Positions 1 to 8,079 of a stretch of 49,448 nucleotides of DNA are shown here, piece by piece. Under the pieces are notes generated by a model that worked only from the letters and a program-made list of their open reading frames with translations, was not told the DNA's origin and made no database searches. The number at the start of each line of letters is the position of its first letter. The first letter of the stretch is position 1. The DNA comes from Nitriliruptorales bacterium. GTDB taxonomy: Bacteria > Actinomycetota > Nitriliruptoria > Nitriliruptorales > Nitriliruptoraceae. The position numbers were made by a program, and so were the translations under genes. The stretch spans positions 1 to 49,448 of the forward strand of contig JAGXFT010000145.1 in NCBI GenBank assembly GCA_024637135.1. Direction: 5' to 3'.

Positions 1-8
1 CAGCGGCC

Positions 9-32
9 CGACCTGACGGCTGCGTCAGGTCG
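9..32. terminator. Perfect 10-bp hairpin, terminator-like
   Basis: The arms CGACCTGACG and CGTCAGGTCG pair perfectly around the tetraloop GCTG. No T-run follows, which is common for intrinsic terminators in high-GC actinobacteria. It lies upstream of the ParA-like gene and probably ends whatever gene lies left of the window. The same CCTGACG/CGTCAGG core recurs in the hairpin at 11245-11288. Confidence 0.5.
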
Positions 33-103
33 CCGGTCCCGATGGGAACCCATATCGTGCGCTCCACCGGCGCCCCCGTGCCGGCACGCCACCCGGGATC
101 GCC

Positions 104-937
104 ATGACCGCCACCATCCGCGCCGTCGCCAACCAGAAGGGCGGCGTCGGCAAGACGACCACCGTCCAGTCGTTGGCCGCAGCCCTGTCGGAACTCGGCC
201 GAGCCGTGCTGGTCGTGGACAGTGATCCGCAGGGCTCGCTGACCTTCTCGCTGGGGTTCGAACCCGACGAACTCGATCCGACCCTCAACGACGTCGTGAC
301 CGGCCGGGCCACGCTGGTCGACACCATCCTCCAACACGAGGAGGTCGACCTGGTCCCGGCCAACATCGACCTCGCCGGGGCCGAGGTCACGTTGCTGTCG
401 CGGACCGGCCGCGAGTACCTCCTCCGTGGGGAACTGGCGGACCTGCTGGAGTCCTACGACGACATCCTGATCGACTGCTCCCCGTCGCTGGGGGTGCTGA
501 CCATCAACGCGCTCACGGCCGCGGACGAGGTGCTGGTCCCGGTCCAGTGCGAGACCCTGTCCCACCGTGGCGTCGCCCAGTTGCTCGAGACGATCGACGA
601 CGTGCGCCGACTGACGAACCGTTCGCTGACCCCCCGGGGGCTCATCGCGACCATGTTCGACGGCCGGACCAACCACTCCAAGGAGGTCCTCGCGGACCTG
701 CTGGCGCGCTACGACCTGCCGCTGGTCGGGGCCCCGGTCCGCAAGTCGGTGCGCTTCGCCGAGGCGCCGGCGGGTGGCCAGAGCCTGCTGGCCGGTGGCA
801 CCCAGGTCCCCGGCGCCGCGGCCTACCGCATCATCGCGCGCGAACTGGCCGACGAACCGATCCCCGACGACCTGTGGGAGAAGGCGCGCTGGACCGACGT
901 GCAGCGCGATGCCGTGCTGGGGGCCGTCCATGGCTGA
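104..937 (+). CDS. ParA/Soj family ATPase
   Basis: This 277-residue protein belongs to the ParA/MinD branch of deviant Walker-A ATPases, which position DNA or cargo by ATP-dependent dimerisation on the nucleoid. The deviant Walker A motif KGGVGKTT lies at about residues 12-19, DSDPQGS (Walker A') follows near residue 40, and a DCSPSLG Walker B-type motif sits near residue 125. Length is typical of a chromosomal ParA. No parB follows; instead the gene overlaps a small zinc-ribbon gene by 8 bases, so this may be an orphan ParA working with a different cargo rather than the origin-segregation ParA. The ATG start is the first in frame that keeps the conserved N-terminus. Confidence 0.93.
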   Translation: MTATIRAVANQKGGVGKTTTVQSLAAALSELGRAVLVVDSDPQGSLTFSLGFEPDELDPTLNDVVTGRATLVDTILQHEEVDLVPANIDLAGAEVTLLSRTGREYLLRGELADLLESYDDILIDCSPSLGVLTINALTAADEVLVPVQCETLSHRGVAQLLETIDDVRRLTNRSLTPRGLIATMFDGRTNHSKEVLADLLARYDLPLVGAPVRKSVRFAEAPAGGQSLLAGGTQVPGAAAYRIIARELADEPIPDDLWEKARWTDVQRDAVLGAVHG

Positions 938-1271
938 TCCGGCGTCCCGCGGACACACCTCGTCGACCTTCGACCGGGTCGACCGCAGCCGCCGGTCGGG
1001 TCACGGCCAGGATGCGTCCGGCAAGGAGGCGTTGTTCTCGACCGCGCCCACCTCCGCGCCACCGCGGCCGTTCGAGGTGACCTGCCGGACCTGTGGGGTC
1101 CGGACGGGGCTGGACCTGGGTTCGGCACTGCCGCTGTTGCGTCCGCCGTTTCTCTACAACCCCATCCGCGGCTCGCTGTGGACCCGCTGCCCGCACTGTG
1201 GTGAACGGGCGTGGCTCGACTGGGGCCTCGGCCAGGCCATCCGTGCCCTGTTGGGTCGCACCCGCGCCTGA
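930..1271 (+). CDS. Small zinc-ribbon protein coupled to ParA
   Basis: A 113-residue protein of unknown function. Its ATG lies inside the last codons of the ParA-like gene (8-base overlap), so translation is probably coupled. The first 45 residues are Ser/Arg/Pro-rich and look disordered. The second half carries a CxxC pair (CRTCG), about 35 spacer residues with LRPPFLYNP, then a second pair (CPHCG), a pattern that can bind one zinc. The last 20 residues are helical and basic. I do not recognise a named family. It could be an adaptor for the ParA-like ATPase, but the only evidence is position. Confidence 0.72.
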   Translation: MADPASRGHTSSTFDRVDRSRRSGHGQDASGKEALFSTAPTSAPPRPFEVTCRTCGVRTGLDLGSALPLLRPPFLYNPIRGSLWTRCPHCGERAWLDWGLGQAIRALLGRTRA

Positions 1272-1330
1272 CCGTGCGGACTCGTTCCTCAGTCGCAGGA
1301 GAGTTCGCCAACCTGCCCGAGCGCGTGCGC

Positions 1331-1378
1331 CCTCGCGTCGCTCCGGCGCAGTGGAGTTCCTCGCTTCGCTCGCAATGT
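1331..1378. repeat. Dispersed-repeat-like element, two degenerate halves
   Basis: Two similar blocks follow each other: CCTCGCGTCGCTCCGG then GCGCAGTG, and CCTCGCTTCGCTCGCAATG. On the minus strand the second reads CATTGCGAGCGAAGCGAGG, which resembles the widespread CATTGCGAGCGAAGCG-type extragenic repeats. A further arm AAGCGAGG at 1380-1387 can pair with CCTCGCTT. It lies in the short gap between two convergent genes, a usual place for such elements and for terminators. Only one copy is visible in this window. Confidence 0.4.
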
Positions 1379-1396
1379 CCAAGCGAGGTCAGGCGT

Positions 1397-3514
1397 TCAG
1401 GGCAGGTGCTCGACGTCCACCCGGCGATCGAGGCGCGGGGTGCCGTCGCCACGGGCGTCGCTGCCACGGGACGTCGTGCGCACCGAGCCGTCGGTGTCGC
1501 CACGGCGACGTTGGGAGTCCGACTGGCGGTCGTCACGGCCACCCGAACGGCCCGAGTTGCCGCGCCCGGACGAACCGGACCCGCGACCCGAGGACGACCC
1601 GCGACCGGACGAGCCGGATCCGCGGCTCGACGACGATCCACGCGACGAGTCGGATGATCGCGACGAGTCGGACGATCGCGACGAGTCGGACGATCCCGAC
1701 GAGGTCGAACGGCTCGAGGACGAGCCGGAGGAGGAACCACGGCGGCGGCGGTTGCGCCGAGCGCGCTTGCGTCCGCCGGACCCACGGGAGGACTCCTTGG
1801 AGGTCTCCGACGCCCGGTCGCGATCGGATCCGCTGTCGCGGCTGGACGTCGTGGTCGCATCGGCCTCGCGGGTCGTGGACGGGGTGTCGTCACCACGTCG
1901 GCCGCGGGTCCGGGTGCGTGACCGTGAGCGGTCGCCACCGTCGCCGGACGACGATCGGCTCGACGAGGACGTGTTCGATGACGGGGACGTGTCCGACGAC
2001 GAGGACGTGCCGGACGAGGACGTGTTCGATGACGTCGCGTCCGAGCGACGCTCGTCGGTCCGGTCGCGGCGGTCGGTGTCCCGGCGGCTGGAGCGGTTGG
2101 AGCCCGACGACGAGGCGCGGGGGAGGTTGCGCGAGGGCCGGTCACCCGACTTCCTGTTCGACGAACGACCGCTCGATCCGTTGGACGACGACCGTCCCGG
2201 GGACGATCCGGATGATCCGCGGCCGCCCGAGCGACCGGACGACGAGCCGTTCGAGGAGCCCGACGACGCGCCGAGGTCGTCCCACGGCGTGGTCTCGGGC
2301 AGGTCGAACAATTCCGTCAGCGTGTCGGAGGTCGAGAACACCTCGGTCAGCTCCTCCTCGGTGCCGACGCGCTTGCGGATGACGTTGACACGGTCGACCT
2401 CGTTGAACTCCGCGAAGGTGACGGCCACGCCGGACTCACCGGCCCGGGCGGTGCGCCCGATCCGGTGCAGGTACATCTTCTCGTCGTCCGGGCAGTCGTA
2501 GTTGACGACATGGCTGACGTTGCTGACGTCCAGGCCGCGGGCGGCGACCTCGGTCGCCACCAGCACGTCGGCGGTCCCGGCGCGGAACTTGTCGAGGTTG
2601 CGCTCACGGCTGGACTGGCGCAGGTCGCCGTGCACGGCGATCGCCTTCAGGCCGAGGGCGTCCAGTTCCTGCACCAGGCGGTCGCACATCCGCTTGGTGC
2701 GGCAGAACACGAAGGCGCCACCGCGGCCGGGCATCTGCAGCAGCCTGGCCAGCACGCGGGGCTTGTCCATGCGGTGCACCAGGAAGAAGTGCTGGTCGAC
2801 GGTCGGGGCGGTCTCGTGCAGGGTCTCGTCGGCCCGCATGAAGGTCGGCTTGTCCATGAACCGCCGTGCGAGCTTGACGATCGCGGTCGGCATGGTGGCC
2901 GAGAACAGCAGGGTCTGGCGGTCCGTCGGGACGTCGGCCAGCAGCCGTTCCACGTCCGGCAGGAATCCCATGTCGAGCATCTCGTCGGCCTCGTCCAGCA
3001 CGACCGTGTGGACCTTGCTGACGTCGAGGTTGCCGCGCCCGAGGTGGTCCAGGGTGCGGCCGGGGGTGCCGACCACGACGTGGACGCCGGTGGTCAGGGC
3101 CTCGATCTGCTCGTCGTAGCCCACGCCGCCGTAGACGGCGATGGAGGTGACGCCCCTGCCGGCACCGACGGTCAGGTCGTCGGCGACCTGGATGCACAGT
3201 TCGCGGGTCGGGACGATGACCAGCGCCTGGGTCTGGGCCTTCGTGGTGTCGATGCGTTGCAGCAGCGGCAGCCCGAAGCCCAGCGTCTTGCCGGTCCCGG
3301 TGCGGGCCTGGCCGATGAGGTCATGGCCCTTGAGCCCCAACGGCAGGGTCAGTTCCTGGATGGGGAACGGATGTACGATGCCGCGCTCGCGCAGGACGTC
3401 GGCCAGGTCCTGGGCCACGCCGAAGTCGGTGAAGAGCGGCTTCGGGGCCTCGCTGCGGTCGAGCGGCGTCTGGGGTTGGTGGTCGGTGGTGGGTGTGGTG
3501 GTCGTGTCAGTCAC
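1397..3514 (-). CDS. DEAD-box ATP-dependent RNA helicase with long disordered tail
   Basis: A 705-residue RNA helicase of superfamily 2. The first 400 residues hold the full motif set in order: PFPIQ Q-motif (near 50), ARTGTGKT (70-77), PTRELCIQ, TPGR, DEAD (near 175), SAT, then in the second RecA lobe HGDLRQ, ARGLDV and HRIGRTARAG. Such enzymes unwind short RNA duplexes in ribosome assembly and mRNA decay. From about residue 415 to the end the protein is almost only Ser, Arg, Gly and Asp, including three exact RSSDSS-type repeats, much longer than the tail of E. coli RhlE. That tail likely binds RNA or drives condensates (inference). The start is a GTG at 3514; the SD (AGGA) is 11 bases away and weak. 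Confidence 0.95.
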   Translation of the reverse strand: MTDTTTTPTTDHQPQTPLDRSEAPKPLFTDFGVAQDLADVLRERGIVHPFPIQELTLPLGLKGHDLIGQARTGTGKTLGFGLPLLQRIDTTKAQTQALVIVPTRELCIQVADDLTVGAGRGVTSIAVYGGVGYDEQIEALTTGVHVVVGTPGRTLDHLGRGNLDVSKVHTVVLDEADEMLDMGFLPDVERLLADVPTDRQTLLFSATMPTAIVKLARRFMDKPTFMRADETLHETAPTVDQHFFLVHRMDKPRVLARLLQMPGRGGAFVFCRTKRMCDRLVQELDALGLKAIAVHGDLRQSSRERNLDKFRAGTADVLVATEVAARGLDVSNVSHVVNYDCPDDEKMYLHRIGRTARAGESGVAVTFAEFNEVDRVNVIRKRVGTEEELTEVFSTSDTLTELFDLPETTPWDDLGASSGSSNGSSSGRSGGRGSSGSSPGRSSSNGSSGRSSNRKSGDRPSRNLPRASSSGSNRSSRRDTDRRDRTDERRSDATSSNTSSSGTSSSSDTSPSSNTSSSSRSSSGDGGDRSRSRTRTRGRRGDDTPSTTREADATTTSSRDSGSDRDRASETSKESSRGSGGRKRARRNRRRRGSSSGSSSSRSTSSGSSDSSRSSDSSRSSDSSRGSSSSRGSGSSGRGSSSGRGSGSSGRGNSGRSGGRDDRQSDSQRRRGDTDGSVRTTSRGSDARGDGTPRLDRRVDVEHLP
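1641..1694. repeat. 18-bp tandem repeat, three copies, inside helicase tail
   Basis: Three head-to-tail 18-base units (1641-1658, 1659-1676, 1677-1694) differ only by one C/T change in the first copy. Being a multiple of three, they encode repeated Ser-Asp-Ser-Ser-Arg-Ser hexapeptides on the minus strand. A repeat-length change here would alter only the disordered tail. Confidence 0.85.
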
Positions 3515-3770
3515 GGGTGTCGTTGTCCTGGGGTGATGTGATCCCCAGTCGGATGCCCACTTCGGGGCGGATGGTGACGACGGCGATCACGCGCTTCGTG
3601 CCGGTGGCGTGTGCCAGCGACGGGTCCGGATCCGGGCGCGGCACCACCATCACGGCAGGCGGCGAGTTGCTGGCCGGCGAACGGCGATGCGACGTGGTCC
3701 CGCGTGGCGGGAACCCCTCGAATTCGAACGACTGCCCATCGTAGCGGGGGCTCGGGGTCGTCCCGCGCAA
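3507..3770 (-). CDS. Doubtful small ORF upstream of helicase
   Basis: An 87-codon open frame ends 8 bases inside the helicase gene. Its first half (Pro/Ser-rich) looks like random high-GC translation, and a possible helicase -10 box (TACGAT, near 3740) lies within it. The second half, from an internal ATG at 3650, ends with a more protein-like stretch (VIAVVTIRPEVGIRLGITS). It could be a short leader peptide translationally coupled to the helicase, or nothing. I recognise no family. Confidence 0.2.
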   Translation of the reverse strand: MRGTTPSPRYDGQSFEFEGFPPRGTTSHRRSPASNSPPAVMVVPRPDPDPSLAHATGTKRVIAVVTIRPEVGIRLGITSPQDNDTRD

Positions 3771-3798
3771 CCGCCGATCGGCCCGGGGGTCGGCGTGG

Positions 3799-4710
3799 TC
3801 AGCGCAGCGGCCGAGGCACGTCGGCGTCGCGGATGCGGGCGCCGATCTCGACCAGCGACCAGACCAGCAGGCTCAGTGCGATCCCGGGCATGACCAGGTG
3901 TGGTGCCCCGGCCACGCGCAGGGCGACCAGTCGCGAGCCCAGGTTCGCCAGCATCAGTCCCCACGAGATCGCCGGCAACTGCAGCCCGACGCCGAGGAAG
4001 GACAGGATCGCCTCCAGGCTGATGACGGTGGCGGCGTACGGCAAGGCGAAGACGACCATCGGGCGCAGGCTGAACGGGACCAGGTGTCGGCGGAGGATGT
4101 AGGACGGTTTCGCGCCCAGCGCCCGCGCGGCCTGGACGTGTTCCTCGTGCAGGCGTTCGCGCACGGCCCCGCGTACCAGTCGCACCATCGGCGGCCACGC
4201 GAAGAGGGTCAGGACCACCACGACCTGCAGCACGGTGCGCTCCTCGGTCAGGCCGAACAGCAGCAGTGCCGTGAACACGATCGGGATCGAGAACAGGACG
4301 TCGGCGGTGCGGGAGATCACCTGGTCGACCCACCCGCCCGACCACGCGGCGATGGTCCCGAGCAGCGTGGCGATGGCCATCGCGCCCGCGATCACCACGC
4401 CGCCGATCACCATCGACGTGCGTGCGCCGTACAGGACCCGGGTGAGGTAGTCGCACCCGAACAGGTCCGTGCCGAACGGGTGTGCCAGGCTCGGTGCCTG
4501 CAGGGAGTTGCCCAGCAGGCACGGCGTGAGGCCCTGCACCGCAAACAGGTCGGGCCACACCGCGATGACCAGGAACACCGCCAGCACGATCCCCGGCCCG
4601 CCCAGGATCGACGCCCAGTGTCGGATCCGGTCGAACCGGTCGTGCCAGCGCGACGCGATGCGGTCCCGCAGGCCGGGGCGAGTAGCGTTGGACTGGTCGA
4701 GTCCGTCCAT
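3799..4710 (-). CDS. Peptide/nickel-type ABC transporter permease (DppC/OppC-like)
   Basis: A 303-residue integral membrane permease of the binding-protein-dependent importer superfamily. The N-terminal cytosolic stretch, a first membrane helix near residues 30-50, a periplasmic segment containing HPFGTDLFGCDYLTRVLYGAR (typical DppC signature GTDxxGxD) and five further helices match the DppC/OppC layout. The EAA loop (AARALGAKPSYI) that contacts the ATPase is present. I chose the ATG at 4710 because GGGGAGG lies 6 bases upstream. The partner permease faces away on the other strand with only 23 bases between the two starts. No substrate-binding protein or ATPase is adjacent, so the substrate is unknown. 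Confidence 0.88.
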   Translation of the reverse strand: MDGLDQSNATRPGLRDRIASRWHDRFDRIRHWASILGGPGIVLAVFLVIAVWPDLFAVQGLTPCLLGNSLQAPSLAHPFGTDLFGCDYLTRVLYGARTSMVIGGVVIAGAMAIATLLGTIAAWSGGWVDQVISRTADVLFSIPIVFTALLLFGLTEERTVLQVVVVLTLFAWPPMVRLVRGAVRERLHEEHVQAARALGAKPSYILRRHLVPFSLRPMVVFALPYAATVISLEAILSFLGVGLQLPAISWGLMLANLGSRLVALRVAGAPHLVMPGIALSLLVWSLVEIGARIRDADVPRPLR

Positions 4711-4733
4711 GCACCGCCTCCCCGGGACCACCC

Positions 4734-5681
4734 GTGCTGCGCTTCATCCTACGCCGCATCGTCGTTGCCACCGTGACCCTGCTGGTGGCGTCCGTGGTGC
4801 TGTTCGCCGCGATTCGCCTCCTGCCCGGCGACGAGGTCCGGGGCATGTTCGGGTTCGGTGGTGCGTCGCCCGCGGCGATGGAGGCGGTGCGCGAACGCCT
4901 GGGCTACGACCAGCCGTTCCTTGTCCAGTACTGGCGCTTCCTCGAGGACTTCCTGCGACTGGACTTCGGGACGTCGATGCGCGGCGAGTCGGTGCGCGAC
5001 GTCATCGGCTCGAGCATCGGTCCGACGGCACGCATCCTGGCCGGCGTGGCGGTCCTGCAGGTGCTGCTCGGTCCGCTGTTGCTGTGGCTGTCGCTGCGCC
5101 GGCCGCGCTCGCGCCTGGACCGGTTGACGGCCACCGCCACCGTGGTGCTGGTGTCGATCCCGACCCTGGTGGCGGCGTTCATGCTGCAGGCGATCCTGGT
5201 GTACTGGACCGACATCCTGCAGTCGCCGGACTGGATCTACGCCCCCGACCCGGCCGCGGGGTGGCGCAACTACGTGATGCCCGTCCTGGCGCTGGGGCTG
5301 GGCACGTCGGCCCACCTCGCGATGGTGGGGCGGGTGGAACTGCTGTCGGTGCTCAGCACGCCCTTCATCACCACCGCCCGGGCCTTCGGGGTCCCCTACC
5401 AGCGGATCATCCGGGTCGACGCCGCCCGACCGGCCGCCGGGGCCGTGGTGCAACTGCTGGCTGCGAACCTGGCCGTGCTCCTGACCGGGCTGATCGTGGT
5501 CGAGGACGTCTTCGGGGTCCCGGGGATGGCGTCGGCGCTGCTGTCGGCGATCGAGGCCCAGGACCGGATCCTCATGCTCACGATGCTGATGCTGGTCCTG
5601 ACCGTCGTCATGGCGGTCAACACCATCGCCGACGTCGTCCATGGGTTGATCGACCCCCGCGTGCGCGAGGCCGGTCTGTAG
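4734..5681 (+). CDS. Peptide/nickel-type ABC transporter permease (DppB/OppB-like)
   Basis: A 315-residue DppB/OppB family permease. It opens with the usual FILRRIVVATVTLLVASVVLF first helix, followed by RLLPGDEVR and a periplasmic region (MEAVRERLGYDQPF.VQYWRFL) that is characteristic of DppB, then four to five more membrane helices and a cytoplasmic EAA-type loop (ARAFGVPYQRII). The start is a GTG at 4734; no strong ribosome site precedes it. It is transcribed away from its DppC-like partner, an unusual arrangement because these two subunits form one heterodimeric channel and are normally cotranscribed. ATPases and the binding protein must be encoded elsewhere. Confidence 0.88.
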   Translation: MLRFILRRIVVATVTLLVASVVLFAAIRLLPGDEVRGMFGFGGASPAAMEAVRERLGYDQPFLVQYWRFLEDFLRLDFGTSMRGESVRDVIGSSIGPTARILAGVAVLQVLLGPLLLWLSLRRPRSRLDRLTATATVVLVSIPTLVAAFMLQAILVYWTDILQSPDWIYAPDPAAGWRNYVMPVLALGLGTSAHLAMVGRVELLSVLSTPFITTARAFGVPYQRIIRVDAARPAAGAVVQLLAANLAVLLTGLIVVEDVFGVPGMASALLSAIEAQDRILMLTMLMLVLTVVMAVNTIADVVHGLIDPRVREAGL

Positions 5682-5689
5682 GTCGGTCC

Positions 5690-6427
5690 TCAGCCGGCCG
5701 AGCCGTACAGGGTGGCGGCGACGGACGTGGCGAGGTTGAGGCTGGAGACGCCGGTTCGCATGGGCAGGCGGACGCGGAGGTCGGCGCGGGCCAGCAGGTC
5801 GTCGGTCAACCCGTGGCGCTCGGTCCCGAAGGCCAGCACGGCGCCGGCGGGCAGCGGGGTCGTGCCCAGCAGGTCACCGGCGGGATCCAGCGCCACCAGC
5901 GGTCGCACGGGGGACACCAGGTGGTCGCGTCGCCCGACCGGGAGTGCGAACTGCAGTCCGGCCCCGCCCCGGACCGCCCGTGGATGCCACGGGTCGGCCT
6001 GGCCGAGCACCACCACGCCGTCGGCGTCGGCCGCGGCGGCGACCCGGACCACCGCTCCGACGTTGCCCAGGTGCGTCGGGGCCTCCAGTGCCACGACCGG
6101 TCGCGCCGACGGGGTGGCGATCACCTGGTCGAGCGTGTCGGCCGGGCGCCGTGCGATCGCCAACGACGGTGACGGCAGCCCACCGACGGTCAGCGCCTGC
6201 CAGGTCGCATCGCCCACCGGCTCGACCTCGACGGGGAGGGCGACGTCCGGGGCAAGGTCGCCCAGCAATGCGAGCAGGTCGGCGGGGTCGGGCGACGCCA
6301 CCCGCTCGACGACGGCCCCGAACCGGATCGCGTGCTTGAGCGCATGCACCCCTTCGAGCAGTACTCGTCCCGGGTCGCGACGCGCCGCCTCGACCGCCTG
6401 CTGCAACGCCACTGGAGGCACGCTCAT
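5690..6427 (-). CDS. TrmH/SpoU family RNA 2'-O-methyltransferase
   Basis: A 245-residue SPOUT-fold methyltransferase that would transfer a methyl group from S-adenosylmethionine to a ribose 2'-hydroxyl in rRNA or tRNA. All three SpoU motifs are visible in the C-terminal two thirds: HLGNVGAVVR (motif 1), LAFGTERHGL (motif 2) and SSLNLATSVAATLYG (motif 3). The N-terminal part is a short substrate-binding domain of the L30e type by position. The ATG at 6427 is favoured by GAGGA five bases upstream. It follows cobO by 16 bases on the same strand and ends the cobalamin operon, probably as a passenger gene. The exact RNA target cannot be read from sequence. Confidence 0.87.
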   Translation of the reverse strand: MSVPPVALQQAVEAARRDPGRVLLEGVHALKHAIRFGAVVERVASPDPADLLALLGDLAPDVALPVEVEPVGDATWQALTVGGLPSPSLAIARRPADTLDQVIATPSARPVVALEAPTHLGNVGAVVRVAAAADADGVVVLGQADPWHPRAVRGGAGLQFALPVGRRDHLVSPVRPLVALDPAGDLLGTTPLPAGAVLAFGTERHGLTDDLLARADLRVRLPMRTGVSSLNLATSVAATLYGSAG

Positions 6428-6443
6428 CGGCATCCTCGGGCGC

Positions 6444-7082
6444 TCAGTAGTCGATGCCGCGGCGAGCCATGATCCCACTGTCGAAGGCGTGCTTGACGTT
6501 GTGCATCCGGGTCACGGTGTCGGCGACGTCGATCAGGGCCTGTGGGGCGTCGCGGCCGGTGGCGATCACGGTGGTGTGGGACGGGCGGTCGGCGATGGCG
6601 GCCACGACCTCGTCGGTGTCGATCCAACCCCAGTTCATGGGGTAGGTGATCTCGTCGAGGAGCAGGACGTGGTAGTCGCCGGAGGCGAGGCGATCGCGGG
6701 CCTCGGACCAGGCCGTCTGCGCCACGGCCTCGGACTCGCCCAGGTCGTCGCTGTCCCAACTGAACCCGTCGCCCAGGGCCCACCAGTGTGCGCCCAGGCC
6801 CGTCAGGAGTCGCTCCTCGCCCACGCGCCAGTCACCGGACTTGATGAACTGGATCACACCGACCGTCCACCCGCGCGCGAGTGCCCGGAGGGCGGTGCCG
6901 AAGGCGGCCGTCGACTTCCCCTTGCCGTCGCCGGTGTTGACCAGCACCAGCGACTCGGCGTGGCGGAGGTCGGGCGTGGTCGACGTGTCCTTGGCCACGG
7001 GTGGCGCGGCGCCGCCCTCGCCCGTCGGGTCGTCGACCGGGACGTCGGACGGGGCATGGTCGTCGGGGGCGGGCGTGGTCAC
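6444..7082 (-). CDS. cobO: Corrinoid adenosyltransferase CobO/BtuR
   Basis: A 212-residue ATP:cob(I)alamin adenosyltransferase, which attaches the 5'-deoxyadenosyl group of ATP to the reduced cobalt of corrinoids. The P-loop GDGKGKST (residues 51-58), FIKSGDW, LLLDEITYPMNWG and the C-terminal HAFDSGIMARRGIDY are hallmarks of the CobA/CobO/BtuR family. The first 40 residues are an Asp/Pro-rich extension not needed for the fold. I place the start at GTG 7082 because AGGAGG stands five bases upstream; an in-frame ATG at 7154 lies inside the preceding btuD gene. It sits downstream of the BtuFCD importer, so imported cobalamin precursors would be adenosylated at once. Confidence 0.95.
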   Translation of the reverse strand: MTTPAPDDHAPSDVPVDDPTGEGGAAPPVAKDTSTTPDLRHAESLVLVNTGDGKGKSTAAFGTALRALARGWTVGVIQFIKSGDWRVGEERLLTGLGAHWWALGDGFSWDSDDLGESEAVAQTAWSEARDRLASGDYHVLLLDEITYPMNWGWIDTDEVVAAIADRPSHTTVIATGRDAPQALIDVADTVTRMHNVKHAFDSGIMARRGIDY

Positions 7083-7134
7083 GGGGTCCTCCTGGTTGCA
7101 GGTCGGGATCGGTGGGCGTCGGGTGGCCTGGGCG

Positions 7135-8079
7135 TCAGGCTGGGGGGTCATCATGGTGTCCGGGGGCGGCCGGGTCGCCCCGCGGTCTCATCGGGACGAC
7201 GACGATGCCCCCGCTGCCGTCCGGGACGACCCGGACCGAGGCGTCGTAGTGATGGGCCACCCGAGCGGCGGTCAGGACCTCGACCGGGGTGCCGGCACCG
7301 ATCGCCCGCCCGTGGTCCAGCAGCACGACCCGGTCGGCGTACTGGCTGGCAAGGGTGAGGTCGTGCATCGCGGCCACGATCGTCAGTCCACGTTCGCGTC
7401 GCAGGTCGTCGATCAGTTCCAGCACGTGCTGCCCGTGGCCGATGTCGAGTGCCGAGGTCGGTTCGTCGAGCAGGAGGATGCGGGCCTCCTGCACCAGTGC
7501 ACGGGCCAGCACCACGCGCTGCAACTCACCGCCGGACAGGGCCAGCACCGGTCGCCGTGCGAAGGTGTGCAGGTCCAGGCGGGTGAAGGCGTGGTCCACG
7601 GCCGCGAGGTCGGCTGCGGACTCGACCCCGAACGTCGGGATGTGGGCGGTGCGGCCCAGCAGGACGTAGTCGGTGACGGTCAGGCCGGGCGGGATGATCG
7701 GCCGTTGGGGGACCAGCGCGACGGTGGTCGCCCAGCGACGCGGCTTCCAGGGTCGCGGGTCGTCGCCCAGCAGGCGCAGGTCGCCGTCGTGGCGGACCAG
7801 TCCGGACAGCACGCCCAGCGCCGTGGACTTGCCGGCCCCGTTGGGCCCCAACAGGGCCACCCACTCCCCGGCGGCGACCGCGAGCGAGAAGTCGACGAGG
7901 ACCGGCCCCCCGCCGTAGTCCACGCCCGCACCGACCACCTCCACGGCGGGGCTCGTGCTCGCCCCGTCGCGCGACCACGAGCGCTGGGCCAGGGTGTCGG
8001 ACTGGGCCTCGCCCCGGGCCTCGTGGTGGGCATCGTCCTGGCGGGTGGCGGGCGGGTGGGCGTCGACCTCGGCACTCAC
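7135..8079 (-). CDS. btuD: Cobalamin/iron-type ABC transporter ATP-binding protein BtuD
   Basis: A 314-residue ATPase that powers the BtuC channel. It has Walker A LLGPNGAGKST (76-86), the signature LSGGELQRV, Walker B ILLLDEPTSALD and the switch histidine in AAMHDLTLA. The family is FecE/BtuD. A roughly 45-residue Asp/His/Ala-rich extension precedes the ATPase domain and is not typical of the family. Its ATG overlaps the stop of btuC (ATGA), showing tight translational coupling. Cobalamin specificity is inferred from the upstream riboswitch and adjacent cobO, not from the ATPase itself. Confidence 0.94.
   Translation of the reverse strand: MSAEVDAHPPATRQDDAHHEARGEAQSDTLAQRSWSRDGASTSPAVEVVGAGVDYGGGPVLVDFSLAVAAGEWVALLGPNGAGKSTALGVLSGLVRHDGDLRLLGDDPRPWKPRRWATTVALVPQRPIIPPGLTVTDYVLLGRTAHIPTFGVESAADLAAVDHAFTRLDLHTFARRPVLALSGGELQRVVLARALVQEARILLLDEPTSALDIGHGQHVLELIDDLRRERGLTIVAAMHDLTLASQYADRVVLLDHGRAIGAGTPVEVLTAARVAHHYDASVRVVPDGSGGIVVVPMRPRGDPAAPGHHDDPPA

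Noticed and set aside
2465-3541. Plus-strand 358-codon frame opposite the helicase
   Set aside because: Shadow of the helicase core; no motif, and all helicase motifs lie on the minus strand.
3715-3760. tRNA-like TTCGAATTC segment
   Set aside because: Only a short palindrome; no cloverleaf arms or acceptor stem could be matched.
7083-7154. Longer start for cobO at ATG 7154
   Set aside because: It would lie inside btuD, while GTG 7082 has a perfect AGGAGG at good spacing.
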